NCBI RefSeq assembly: GCF_000298195.1
Contig: NZ_BAHC01000154.1
Location: 1-64,000 of the forward strand
Direction: 5' to 3'
Length of the DNA stretch: 64,000 nt
Source of the DNA: Gordonia rhizosphera NBRC 16068
GTDB lineage: Bacteria; Actinomycetota; Actinomycetes; Mycobacteriales; Mycobacteriaceae
The notes beneath the pieces were generated by a model. That model was not told the origin of the DNA and made no database searches. It was given only the letters and a program-made list of their open reading frames with translations. Every line of letters begins with the position of its first letter. The first letter of the stretch is position 1. The position numbers were made by a program, and so were the translations under genes. Positions 18,191-26,979 of the stretch are shown here, in pieces.

Positions 18191-18206
18191 GACAAGGAGG
18201 TCTCGG

Positions 18207-18695
18207 ATGCCACCCCCGCCGAAGGATGTTCGGGTCCCCGAAACCGCGCTCGACGACACCGACCGCACCCTGCTGCGACTGCTGCAGACCGACGCCCGGA
18301 TGCCCAACAGCGAACTGGCCGCACGCGCCGGGATCGCACCCTCGACCTGCCATGGACGCGTACGCCGTCTGGTCGAGCTCGGCGTCATCCGGGGATTCTT
18401 CGCCGACGTCGACCCGGCCGCAGTCGGGCGCCCGCTGCGCGCGATGGTGGCGGTCAGTCTGCAGTCCGAGGCCCGCGGAGAGATCCGGCACTTCGTCGGC
18501 GAGATCGAGCAGGAGGACGCGGTGATCGACGTGTTCTTTCTGGCCGGGACCGACGATTATCTCCTGCACGTGGCCGCCGCCGACACCGACGGCCTGCGGC
18601 AGTTCGTCGAGGTGCTCAACGGGCGACCGGAGGTGGCCGGCACCACGACGTCCCTCGTGTTCGAGCACCGGCGGGGCGGTGCGCCGATCTTCTGA
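18207..18695 (+). CDS. Lrp/AsnC-family regulator of ald (AldR-like)
   Basis: A 162-residue Lrp-type transcription factor. The N-terminal HTH reads LDDTDRTLLRLLQTDARMPN then AARAGIAPSTCHGRVRRLVE. The C-terminal RAM effector domain (about residues 75-150) would bind an amino acid, likely alanine by analogy with mycobacterial AldR. A very good AAGGAGG ribosome-binding site precedes the ATG. Divergence from ald across an AT-rich operator region argues for direct control of ald and autoregulation. Confidence 0.9.
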   Translation: MPPPPKDVRVPETALDDTDRTLLRLLQTDARMPNSELAARAGIAPSTCHGRVRRLVELGVIRGFFADVDPAAVGRPLRAMVAVSLQSEARGEIRHFVGEIEQEDAVIDVFFLAGTDDYLLHVAAADTDGLRQFVEVLNGRPEVAGTTTSLVFEHRRGGAPIF

Positions 18696-18709
18696 GGAGG
18701 GTCGCCGAA

Positions 18710-19507
<798 letters not shown>

Positions 19508-19512
19508 GCGAT

Positions 19513-19992
19513 ATGGCTGCGGATCCGCAACGGCGCGACTCGCGCCCGATCGTCTGGACGATCGGGTTCTTCGTCGTCGCGCTGATCGTCTACTTCGTCC
19601 TGCTCGGGCAGCGCGGCATCGATCTGATCTCGTCGGGCACCGTCGCGGGGATCGGCCTGGGGATCGGTGTGCTCATCCTGCCGTTCATCGGCGCCTGGAT
19701 GATCATTGCGACGTTGCGGGCCGGCATCGAACACCAGCGTCTGGCGCGGATCATGGCCGAGGAGGGGCGCGAACTCGACGTGTCGTCGCTGCCCCGGCGG
19801 CCATCGGGGCGCATCGAACGCGAGGCCGCCGACGAACTGTTCGCCCAGGTCAAGCAGGAGTGGGAAGCCGATCCGTCCGATTGGCACAACACCTACCGGA
19901 TCGCGCGGGCCTACGACTACGCCGGTGACCGAAGCCGGGCCCGCGAGATGATGAAGCGGGCCGTCGCGCAGTTCCACGGGAAGTCGTCGTGA
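19513..19992 (+). CDS. Membrane protein with TPR-like C-terminus (Rv2772c-like)
   Basis: 159 residues starting MAADPQRRDSRPIVWTIGFF. Two hydrophobic segments (about residues 14-32 and 42-66) are followed by a soluble helical part containing DWHNTYRIARAYDYAGDRSR, which resembles a single tetratricopeptide repeat. The ATG stands 5 nt after the dapB stop, so it is almost certainly in the dapB transcript, and a protein at the same place occurs in mycobacteria. Function unknown. Confidence 0.75.
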   Translation: MAADPQRRDSRPIVWTIGFFVVALIVYFVLLGQRGIDLISSGTVAGIGLGIGVLILPFIGAWMIIATLRAGIEHQRLARIMAEEGRELDVSSLPRRPSGRIEREAADELFAQVKQEWEADPSDWHNTYRIARAYDYAGDRSRAREMMKRAVAQFHGKSS

Positions 19993-20007
19993 GTGGGTCG
20001 CCGGCGG

Positions 20008-20442
20008 TCAGAGGCCGTTGAGCACCTCGGTCATCTGCCGCGGCACGGACTCCGCGAGCCGGTTGAACGCGAGTTGTGCGATCGGGTTGACCGCTCGTGC
20101 CACGCCGTTGAACCGCACCTGCGCGTGGTAGGTCACCGAGGTGCGGTTGTCGGGCAGCACCCGGACCGACAGGTCGTCCGATGTGGTCGCCGTCTTGTTG
20201 GCGCCGACGAACACGAGACGGTCGGGATCGTCGACGGTGAGTTCATAGGTCAGCTCGGTGGTGATGCCGTAGAGCTTCGACACGTTGTGCCACCGGGTGC
20301 CGACGCCGATCGGGTCGGCACCGACCTGCTCACATCTCTGCGTGCCCGGGTCCCACTCGACGGCGTTGGCGAAGTCCCGCAGGTAGGCGACGATGACGTG
20401 CGACGGCTGTTCGACGGTGAAGGTGCGTGCGACGTCGACCAT
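20008..20442 (-). CDS. SRPBCC/START-fold protein (polyketide cyclase-like)
   Basis: 144 residues starting MVDVARTFTVEQPSHVIVAY, the usual opening of the SRPBCC ligand-binding fold. VEWDPGTQRCE and the long alternating beta strands to the C-terminal helix RLAESVPRQMTEVLNGL agree. Such proteins bind hydrophobic ligands in a deep cavity; the ligand here is unknown. A GAGGGAGAA ribosome-binding site supports the start. It is convergent with the dapB operon, 15 nt from its last stop. Confidence 0.8.
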   Translation of the reverse strand: MVDVARTFTVEQPSHVIVAYLRDFANAVEWDPGTQRCEQVGADPIGVGTRWHNVSKLYGITTELTYELTVDDPDRLVFVGANKTATTSDDLSVRVLPDNRTSVTYHAQVRFNGVARAVNPIAQLAFNRLAESVPRQMTEVLNGL

Positions 20443-20696
20443 GGTGTTCTCCCTCGGTGTGCGGGTTCTCGATGTCGATCGCTATTCGGGGCGTGGCTGC
20501 CCTCGGATGGGTCGCCACGGGTCAGTGCGGGACTGGTGGATTCCTCGCGTCGTCTGCGGGTGGATGACGCGACGCGTGCCATGATCGGAGACACCCGGTG
20601 TCCCGCGTCGTGACGTGCGGGGCCTGGCCGGTGCCGCGATGTCGCACCTGAATCGAAGCCCGGAGCCCGTACCGACTACTGCCGGAGGTCAGCCGC

Positions 20697-21149
20697 GTGA
20701 GCCGTCTCCTGATCGTCCACCACACCCCGTCGCCGTTCTGTCAGGAGATGTTCGAGGCGGTCGTCGCCGGGGCGACCGATCCCGAGATCGAGGGTGTGGA
20801 GGTGGTGCGGCGGGCGGCGCTGTCGGTGTCACCGGCCGACATGCTCGCCGCCGACGGCTACCTCCTCGGCAGCCCCGCCAACCTCGGGTACATCAGCGGG
20901 GCCCTCAAGCACGCCTTCGACGTCTGCTACTACCCGATCCTCGACTCGACGAAGGGCCGCCCGTTCGGGCTGTACGTCCATGGCAACCAGGGGACCGAAG
21001 GTGCCGAGAAGGCCGTCGATGCCATCACGACCGGGCTGGGCTGGGTGAAGGCCGCCGAGTACGTGACGGTCTCGGCCAAACCGACCAAGGCCGACCTCGA
21101 GGCCTGTTGGGAACTCGGCGCGACGATCGCCGCCCAGCTCATGGGCTAG
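20697..21149 (+). CDS. Flavodoxin-family / NAD(P)H reductase-like protein
   Basis: 150 residues, with LLIVHHTPSPFCQEMFEAV as the FMN phosphate-binding loop, LGSPANLGYISGALKHAFD near residue 60, and YVHGNQGTEGAEKAV. This matches the flavodoxin-like fold of mycobacterial Rv2771c. It probably binds FMN and carries electrons; the partner is unknown. GTG 20697 follows GGAGGTCAGCCGC, a good ribosome-binding site. The 254-nt gap upstream holds nothing recognisable. Its stop is 4 nt from the convergent phoX stop. Confidence 0.82.
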   Translation: MSRLLIVHHTPSPFCQEMFEAVVAGATDPEIEGVEVVRRAALSVSPADMLAADGYLLGSPANLGYISGALKHAFDVCYYPILDSTKGRPFGLYVHGNQGTEGAEKAVDAITTGLGWVKAAEYVTVSAKPTKADLEACWELGATIAAQLMG

Positions 21150-21153
21150 CCGC

Positions 21154-23253
21154 TCAGACGCCGATCGGGCCGCCGCCCTCGGGCCACACGGCGACCACCG
21201 ACGGACGCGGCTGCGCGTCACCGCCGTCGGGCCAGTGCGAGTACGGGTTGGCCGCCGAGTGATCGTCCTGCTCGCCGGGGTGTTGCACACACACGATGAC
21301 CCGGTCGGTGCCGATGATCGGACCGCAGGTCTCCGCGCCGCGGGGCACCGTCAGGAACTGCCTGGTCTGACCCCGGTTCGCGCCGTCGAGTGCAACCGCG
21401 AACAGGCCGTCGTTGCTGTCCAGCGCGTTGCCGTCGGTGGACACCCAGAGATTGCCGTGCGGATCGAAGGCCACGTTATCGGGGCAGGACATCGCGCTGA
21501 CGGCGGTCTTGTCGAAGCCACCGTAGTAGGTGTCTGCCTCGGCCGGGTCACCGCAGACAAGAAGCAGATCCCAGGTGAAGTCGGTGCCGAGATGGTTGTC
21601 GGAGATCTCGATGATCTGGCCGTTCGTGTTCTCGTTGCGCGGGTTGGCCTCGTCGGCGGCCGCCTTGCCGTCGGTGCCGCGCTTGCTGTTGTTGGTCAGC
21701 GCGCAGTAGACCTTGCCGCTGCGCGGGTTGGCCTCGATGTCCTCGGGCCGATCCATCTTGGTGGCGCCGGCGGTGTCGGCGGCGGTGCGGGTGAACACCG
21801 CGACCTGGGCGGGGGACATCCCGCCGACATGCGAGGTGGCATTTCCGTCGGCGGCGACGGTGAGCAGCGGGGTCCAGGTGCCGGTGCCGGAGAAACTCCC
21901 GTTCGGCGGGAGGGTGCCACTGCCGTCGATGGCGTCCGGGTCGTTGCCGGTGAAGGTCGCCACGTACAGTGTGCCCTCGTCGAGGATGCCGGTGTTGTGG
22001 GCCCGCGCGGTCGCCGAGACCCCGGTCTTCATCTTCCGGCTGGAGACGAACTTGTAGATGTACTCGAAACGCTCATCGTCGCCGCTGTAGGCCACGACGG
22101 TGCCGGCGCCCGGGCCGGATCCGACGACGTGGATGGTCGCGGACTCGTGCTTGAGCCGGCCGAGCGCGCTGTGCTTGATCGGCGTCGACGTCGGATCGTG
22201 CGGGTCGACCTCGACGACGTAGCCGAACCGGTTGGCCTCGTTGGGTTCCTTCGCCAGGTCGAAGCGGGGGTCATAGAGACCCCACTGGTGGTAGTCGCCG
22301 TCGTCTTCGAAACCGTAGCGCTCGAGGTGCTCGACCGCTGCAGTTCCGGTGACGGCCGAGGCGTTGGAGAAGTAGCCGTTGAAGTTTTCCTCGCCCGACA
22401 GCATCGTGCCCCACGGGGTGATACCACCCGAGCAGTTCGCGATGGTGCCGGCCACGGTCATACCGGCGGGGTCCGCCGTGGTGCGCACATACTCCGACCC
22501 GGCGGCCGGCCCGGTCAGCCGGAACGGGGTGTCGGCGGTGATGCGGCGATTGCGGGGACCGACCACGGCGGTGAGTTCACCGCTGCCCGGCGTCGCGGTC
22601 ACCTCGAGCACGGTGATGCCGTGGGCGGCCTTGGAGATGAGGGCCTGCTGCTCGGTGGGTTGTTTCTCGACGTAGTCGGTGAACATGAACGCCTCGGAGG
22701 TGTACTCCTGGTTGACCACCATGTAGTAGTGGTTCGACACGCCCTCGATCGGGATCAGTCCCGCGAAGTCGTTGTTGAAGCCGAACTGACCGGCCTGTGC
22801 CTCGGGCGTCTGGTTGTCGAAGTCGAACTCCGGGGCGCCGGGGATCACCGGGTCGCCCCAGCGGATCACCACCTGCTGGGTGTAGCCCTCCGGGATCACC
22901 AGCGCGTCCTCGGTGTTCGCGGCGACCGGCGTGAAGTCCATGCCCTGCGGGGGCGTCGGGGCGGCGCTCGACGACGTGAGGGCGGCCGGGTCGTCGGAGC
23001 CGCACGCGGCGAGCAGCGACGTGGCGCCGATCGCCACCGCAGCACCGGCCGACGACCGCAACACCGCGCGGCGGGAGACGTCCGCGCGCAGGACATCCCG
23101 GAAATACGGGTTGTCGCTGGTGTTCCCCGGTTCGTGCCGGCAGGCCTCGCCGCACTTGTACTGGCAGGTCACGCGCGCGCGGCCGGAGCCGCCGGGGGTG
23201 GCGTCGGACGAGGTGAACAGCGGAAGCGGGATACGCACGGTGAGGTCCCCCAA
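21154..23253 (-). CDS. PhoX-family phosphatase (DUF839), Tat-exported
   Basis: 699 residues of the PhoX/DUF839 beta-propeller family, secreted calcium- and iron-dependent alkaline phosphatases that release phosphate from esters. The N-terminus holds a cysteine cluster (CQYKCGEACRHE), then a twin-arginine signal SRRAVLRSSAGAAVAIGA ending in a lipobox-like LLAACGSD near residue 86. The product may therefore be a Tat-exported lipoprotein. NTSDNPYF and EGVSNHYYMVVNQEYTSEA are family motifs. The start is TTG 23253 or GTG 23238. Upstream gap 23254-23506 has no clear element. Confidence 0.9.
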   Translation of the reverse strand: MGDLTVRIPLPLFTSSDATPGGSGRARVTCQYKCGEACRHEPGNTSDNPYFRDVLRADVSRRAVLRSSAGAAVAIGATSLLAACGSDDPAALTSSSAAPTPPQGMDFTPVAANTEDALVIPEGYTQQVVIRWGDPVIPGAPEFDFDNQTPEAQAGQFGFNNDFAGLIPIEGVSNHYYMVVNQEYTSEAFMFTDYVEKQPTEQQALISKAAHGITVLEVTATPGSGELTAVVGPRNRRITADTPFRLTGPAAGSEYVRTTADPAGMTVAGTIANCSGGITPWGTMLSGEENFNGYFSNASAVTGTAAVEHLERYGFEDDGDYHQWGLYDPRFDLAKEPNEANRFGYVVEVDPHDPTSTPIKHSALGRLKHESATIHVVGSGPGAGTVVAYSGDDERFEYIYKFVSSRKMKTGVSATARAHNTGILDEGTLYVATFTGNDPDAIDGSGTLPPNGSFSGTGTWTPLLTVAADGNATSHVGGMSPAQVAVFTRTAADTAGATKMDRPEDIEANPRSGKVYCALTNNSKRGTDGKAAADEANPRNENTNGQIIEISDNHLGTDFTWDLLLVCGDPAEADTYYGGFDKTAVSAMSCPDNVAFDPHGNLWVSTDGNALDSNDGLFAVALDGANRGQTRQFLTVPRGAETCGPIIGTDRVIVCVQHPGEQDDHSAANPYSHWPDGGDAQPRPSVVAVWPEGGGPIGV

Positions 23254-23506
23254 AGGTCGGTGGTCGGCCCCGTGTTATCGAGACCTCCGCTCACGCTAGG
23301 TCTCGCTCGGAACGGGCGGGCGATCGCCACGTGAACTGGCGACAAACACCACGGCCTCGTCCGCCCGCGGCTGACCGTGGCGTGACGGTCGCCGCGCAGA
23401 TGATGGAAGGCTGACGCCGACCACGCCGCCCGCGATACCGTGACATCGGCTGATCAGGGAACCAACCGATCAGGACACACCAGCCGAAACCACGGCAGGA
23501 GCCGCG

Positions 23507-23962
23507 ATGTCAGATCTCAAACCTTGCATCCACACCCTGCCGGCGTGGACCGCGGCGGGTATTCGGGCGGTCGTCCCGATGTCCGAACTGCCGACCGTGT
23601 TCCCGGAAACCTTCGACAAGGTCGCCCGGCTGGTCACCGCGGCGGGAGGAATGGTGGTCGGGCCGGCCTACGCCCGGTACTTCGGGATGCCCACCGACGT
23701 CGTCGACATGGAGATCGGCTTCGGTATCGCGGCGCCGGTGGAGTCCGAAGAACTCGTGGTCACTGCGCATCCCACCCGCCGCGCGGTGATCGCGACTCAC
23801 ATCGGCCCCTACGACACTCTCGCGGAGAGCTACGAGAAGCTGATGCCGTGGCTTGAGAGTCAGGATCTCGATCTGGACGACTCCATGTTCGAGTTCTACG
23901 ACACCGGCCCGGAAGTCCCGCCGGCGGACACGGTGACCCGCCTGGTCTTCCCGCTGGATTGA
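23507..23962 (+). CDS. GyrI-like / AraC effector-binding-domain protein
   Basis: 151 residues starting MSDLKPCIHTLPAWTAAGIR, matching the GyrI-like small-molecule-binding fold: two SHS2 modules with ESEELVVTAHPTRRAVIATH and GPYDTLAESYEKLMPWLE. There is no DNA-binding domain, so it is a stand-alone ligand-binding protein that could sequester or sense a hydrophobic compound. An AGGAG ribosome-binding site precedes the ATG. Exact role unknown. Confidence 0.8.
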   Translation: MSDLKPCIHTLPAWTAAGIRAVVPMSELPTVFPETFDKVARLVTAAGGMVVGPAYARYFGMPTDVVDMEIGFGIAAPVESEELVVTAHPTRRAVIATHIGPYDTLAESYEKLMPWLESQDLDLDDSMFEFYDTGPEVPPADTVTRLVFPLD

Positions 23963-24047
23963 GTCGACGGGGTCGGGATGCGCGCCGACTCCCGCACCGC
24001 GCCCCGCAATTCCGTTGGTCTGGCCTATGCGGAGACCCGCGCCGTCG

Positions 24048-24053
24048 TAGCGT
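24048..24053 (+). promoter_or_regulatory. -10 box (TAGCGT) of the WS/DGAT gene, leaderless
   Basis: TAGCGT followed by 7 nt and then ATG 24061. The spacing puts the transcription start at the start codon and supports that start. Confidence 0.6.
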
Positions 24054-24060
24054 GTCCGGC

Positions 24061-25500
24061 ATGGCTAATGACGACGCGGGGACGTTTGCGACCGACCGGG
24101 AACGGATCCGTGCGATGGATGCCGTCTTCCTCGACGTCGAGGAGCCGGGACCCTCGGTCGCCATCGGGTCGGCCATCGTGGCCGACGGGCCGGCACCCAC
24201 TTTGCAGGAGACACGCGATTTCGTCGCGTCCCGGATCGCTCTGACCCCGCGACTGCAACAGCGAATCGTGCCGTCGTCATTGCGAATCAGGCGGCCGGTG
24301 TGGGAGCACGTGGAGGCCGACCTGACCCATCACATCCGGGAGATCGACATGGGCGGCGACGGCAGTGATGCCGCGCTCGAGCAGGTGGTTTCGCGCATCA
24401 TGGAGATCCCGCTGGACTTCGATCGCCCGCTGTGGGACATGCATCTGCTCACCGGGTTGGGCGACGGCTTCGGGATGGTCACCAGGATCCATCATGTGGT
24501 GGCCGATGGGCAGGGCTCGGTGTTGGTGCTCGGTCACCTGCTCGATACCGATGCCGACGGAACGACCACACTCACCGATGCCCTCCTCGCCGCGGGCAAC
24601 AGATCGCCGGCGAGGTCCGGCACGGAGGGCTCGGCTCGGGACCATCTGATCGCATCCGTCGCCGACGGCGGAGACCGGTTGATGCGCGCGCTGCGCACGT
24701 CGCTCCACCCGGGCGAGGCTGCCACGGCGATGGTCGACGCTGGACGCAAAGCCGGGGAACAGTTCGTCAGCACCGCCGAAGCGGTTCGTACGTGGACCAC
24801 GCCGCGGTTCGGCTCGCTGATCGGCGGTTCGCCCGGGGTGCGGCGCCACTGGCATATGGCGCAGGTGCCGATAGCCGATGTGAAGGCGCTCAAGAACGCG
24901 TTCGACTGCACGCTCAACGATGTCGTCATGGCGCTGGTATCCGGCGGCTACGCACTGATGATGCAGCGCCGGGACCAACCGACCGACGGCAAGTACCTCA
25001 AGGTCGTCATCCCGGTCTCGGTCCGGGCGCCGCTCGATGTGACCTCGAACAACCAGGTGTCCGGACTGCTCACCCAACTACCGGTGAGCGGGACGGCGGT
25101 CGAACGACTGACCTGGATCAAGGGTCATATCAACAAGGTGAAGCATTCCGGTGAGGCCGAGTCGATCAAGGCCATCACGGATATGTTCAACGTCGCTCCG
25201 GCCGCCATCCAGACGGTGGCCGTCCGTCACCGTGGACCGCTACCGGAGTGGATGGTCGACACCCTCGTCACCAACGTCCCCGGTCCGCCCTTCCCGATCT
25301 ACTACCAGGGCAGACGTGTGCGGCAGATGTTGCCGACCGTCGCCCTCGGCCGCCCGTTGTGGTGCCTCGTCGCCGTCATCTCGTTCGGCGAAGAGCTGAG
25401 CTTCGGCATCTCGACCGGGGAAGGCGGTGAGCAGGCCGGTCGAGACATCCGCGAGGGCATCCTGCAGACCTTGTCGGAGCTGCAGGAGGCTTCGAGCTGA
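24061..25500 (+). CDS. Wax ester synthase / diacylglycerol acyltransferase (WS/DGAT)
   Basis: This enzyme family esterifies fatty alcohols or diacylglycerol with acyl-CoA, making storage lipids typical of mycolic-acid bacteria. The 479-residue protein starts MANDDAGTFATDRERIRAMD. It carries the catalytic motif HHVVADG near residue 145, preceded by RPLWDMHLLTG, and the family motifs NDVVMALVSGGY, VTNVPGPP and a C-terminal ISFGEELSFGISTG. ATG 24061 is supported by a leaderless promoter; a frame to 23959 adds unrelated residues. Whether it makes waxes or triacylglycerol cannot be read from sequence. Confidence 0.93.
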   Translation: MANDDAGTFATDRERIRAMDAVFLDVEEPGPSVAIGSAIVADGPAPTLQETRDFVASRIALTPRLQQRIVPSSLRIRRPVWEHVEADLTHHIREIDMGGDGSDAALEQVVSRIMEIPLDFDRPLWDMHLLTGLGDGFGMVTRIHHVVADGQGSVLVLGHLLDTDADGTTTLTDALLAAGNRSPARSGTEGSARDHLIASVADGGDRLMRALRTSLHPGEAATAMVDAGRKAGEQFVSTAEAVRTWTTPRFGSLIGGSPGVRRHWHMAQVPIADVKALKNAFDCTLNDVVMALVSGGYALMMQRRDQPTDGKYLKVVIPVSVRAPLDVTSNNQVSGLLTQLPVSGTAVERLTWIKGHINKVKHSGEAESIKAITDMFNVAPAAIQTVAVRHRGPLPEWMVDTLVTNVPGPPFPIYYQGRRVRQMLPTVALGRPLWCLVAVISFGEELSFGISTGEGGEQAGRDIREGILQTLSELQEASS

Positions 25501-25669
25501 GGAGTCGCGGAAGTCATCGCGACCGGCCGGCGACCGGGCGTCCGAAGGTGGTGTGAACGCCGCAGTACGCGTGTTGTCGAAGTTGGGTTGTTCGCTCGAT
25601 GACCGAAGGATTGCGACGTCCTAGCGTGATGGTCACCGGCATCCGATCGAGCCGACGGAGGTGTGGACA

Positions 25670-26800
25670 ATGGCCGGCACAACCACTCAAGAGTTCGAGA
25701 CCCTGGTGATCGGGGGTGGCCAGGCGGGGCTTGCCATGGCATACCACCTCGTACGTCGAGGTCGTTGCTGTCTGGTCGTCGACAAGAACGATCGAGTGGG
25801 TGACGTCTGGCGTAAGCGCTGGGATTCACTGCAACTGTTCACGTCGAACCGCTACAACGGGCTGCCAGGTATGCCCTTCCCGGGTTCTCGATGGTCCTAC
25901 CCGCACAAGGACGACGTGGCCGACTACCTGGAGGAATACGCGGCGCGATTCGCACTGCCGATTCGGACCCGGGTGGCCGTGGAACACCTCACGCGCCGCG
26001 AGCAGCGATTCGAGGCCGTGGCCGGCGATCAGGTGTTCCTCGCCGACGCCGTCGTCGTGGCCACCGGCGCTTATCACACGCCGCGAGTGCCCGACTTCGC
26101 ATCCGAACTCGCCGACGACATCACACAACTGCACTCCAGCCGCTACCGAAATCCGTCCCGACTTCGACCCGGCGGTGTGCTGGTGGTGGGCGCGGGCAAT
26201 TCGGGTGCCGAGATCGCCCTCGAGTTGTCGCACGGCCATCACGTGTGGCTGTCGGGACGTGACACCGGCCATGAACCCACGAGTAGGGGCACCGTCCCCG
26301 ATCGAATCCTGATGCCGCTGATGTGGTTTGCCGCTTCGCACGTACTCACCGTCGGGTCGCCGATCGGTCGCCGGGCGCGCGACCATTTCCTACACCCTCC
26401 ACGCGGCATACCCCTGGGTGGGGTACGCCCCCGCGGCCTGGTCAAGGCCGGCATCGAGCGTGTCCCGCGGGTGGCCGGCGTGCGCGACGGACGGCCGGTT
26501 CTCGACGACGGGACGGTGCTCGACGTCGCGAACGTCGTGTGGTGTACCGGCTTCGACCCCGACCTGTCGTGGATCGATCTGTCCCTGATTCTCGAGGACG
26601 GCTATCCGAGGAACGATCGAGGATCGATCACGACCGAGCCGGGCCTGTACTTCATCGGGCTGCCATTCATCCGATCGCTCGGCTCCGCGCTTCTCGGTGG
26701 GGTCGGGCGTGACGCCGCCGACCTCGCGGCTCGGATCGACGACCGACTGGAATCGGCGCAGGCCACCGCGCAAACTGATCTGACACACGGCTTCCGATGA
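25670..26800 (+). CDS. FAD-dependent NAD(P)H monooxygenase-like protein
   Basis: A 376-residue flavoprotein of the flavin-containing monooxygenase group. The FAD-binding motif is LVIGGGQAGLAMAYHL near residue 12, and a second Rossmann motif, VVGAGNSGAEIALEL, is near residue 165. WCTGFDPDLSWID near residue 285 matches the family's ATG-like region. ATG 25670 is preferred because GGAGG lies 8 nt upstream. TAGCGT at 25622 could be its -10 box. A terminator follows at 26816. The substrate is unknown; related enzymes oxidise ketones, amines or sulfides. Confidence 0.87.
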   Translation: MAGTTTQEFETLVIGGGQAGLAMAYHLVRRGRCCLVVDKNDRVGDVWRKRWDSLQLFTSNRYNGLPGMPFPGSRWSYPHKDDVADYLEEYAARFALPIRTRVAVEHLTRREQRFEAVAGDQVFLADAVVVATGAYHTPRVPDFASELADDITQLHSSRYRNPSRLRPGGVLVVGAGNSGAEIALELSHGHHVWLSGRDTGHEPTSRGTVPDRILMPLMWFAASHVLTVGSPIGRRARDHFLHPPRGIPLGGVRPRGLVKAGIERVPRVAGVRDGRPVLDDGTVLDVANVVWCTGFDPDLSWIDLSLILEDGYPRNDRGSITTEPGLYFIGLPFIRSLGSALLGGVGRDAADLAARIDDRLESAQATAQTDLTHGFR

Positions 26801-26815
26801 TCGTCCGCGCGATTG

Positions 26816-26839
26816 CGGCACCGAACGTTGTCGGTGCCG
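26816..26839 (+). terminator. Hairpin after the monooxygenase gene
   Basis: CGGCACCGA pairs perfectly with TCGGTGCCG around a 6-nt loop, 15 nt after the stop. Only a short mixed tail follows. It separates the monooxygenase gene from the HNH gene, whose own -10-like TAGTCT is at 26845. Confidence 0.65.
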
Positions 26840-26979
26840 TGTCCTAGTCTCGGAGCCAACGCAGGATGAGTTGAGCTTCAGACCACCTCAGAGACAAGGC
26901 CCACGTGGGCCGACGATGACGACGAGTAGCGATTTCGGATAGATCCTGCGGCCGTATCCGTCGCGCCGGAAGGCTTGTC

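Noticed and set aside
21235-23334. A 699-residue open frame on the plus strand opposite phoX
   Set aside because: It mirrors the PhoX gene on the other strand; PhoX has clear family and export motifs and this frame has none.
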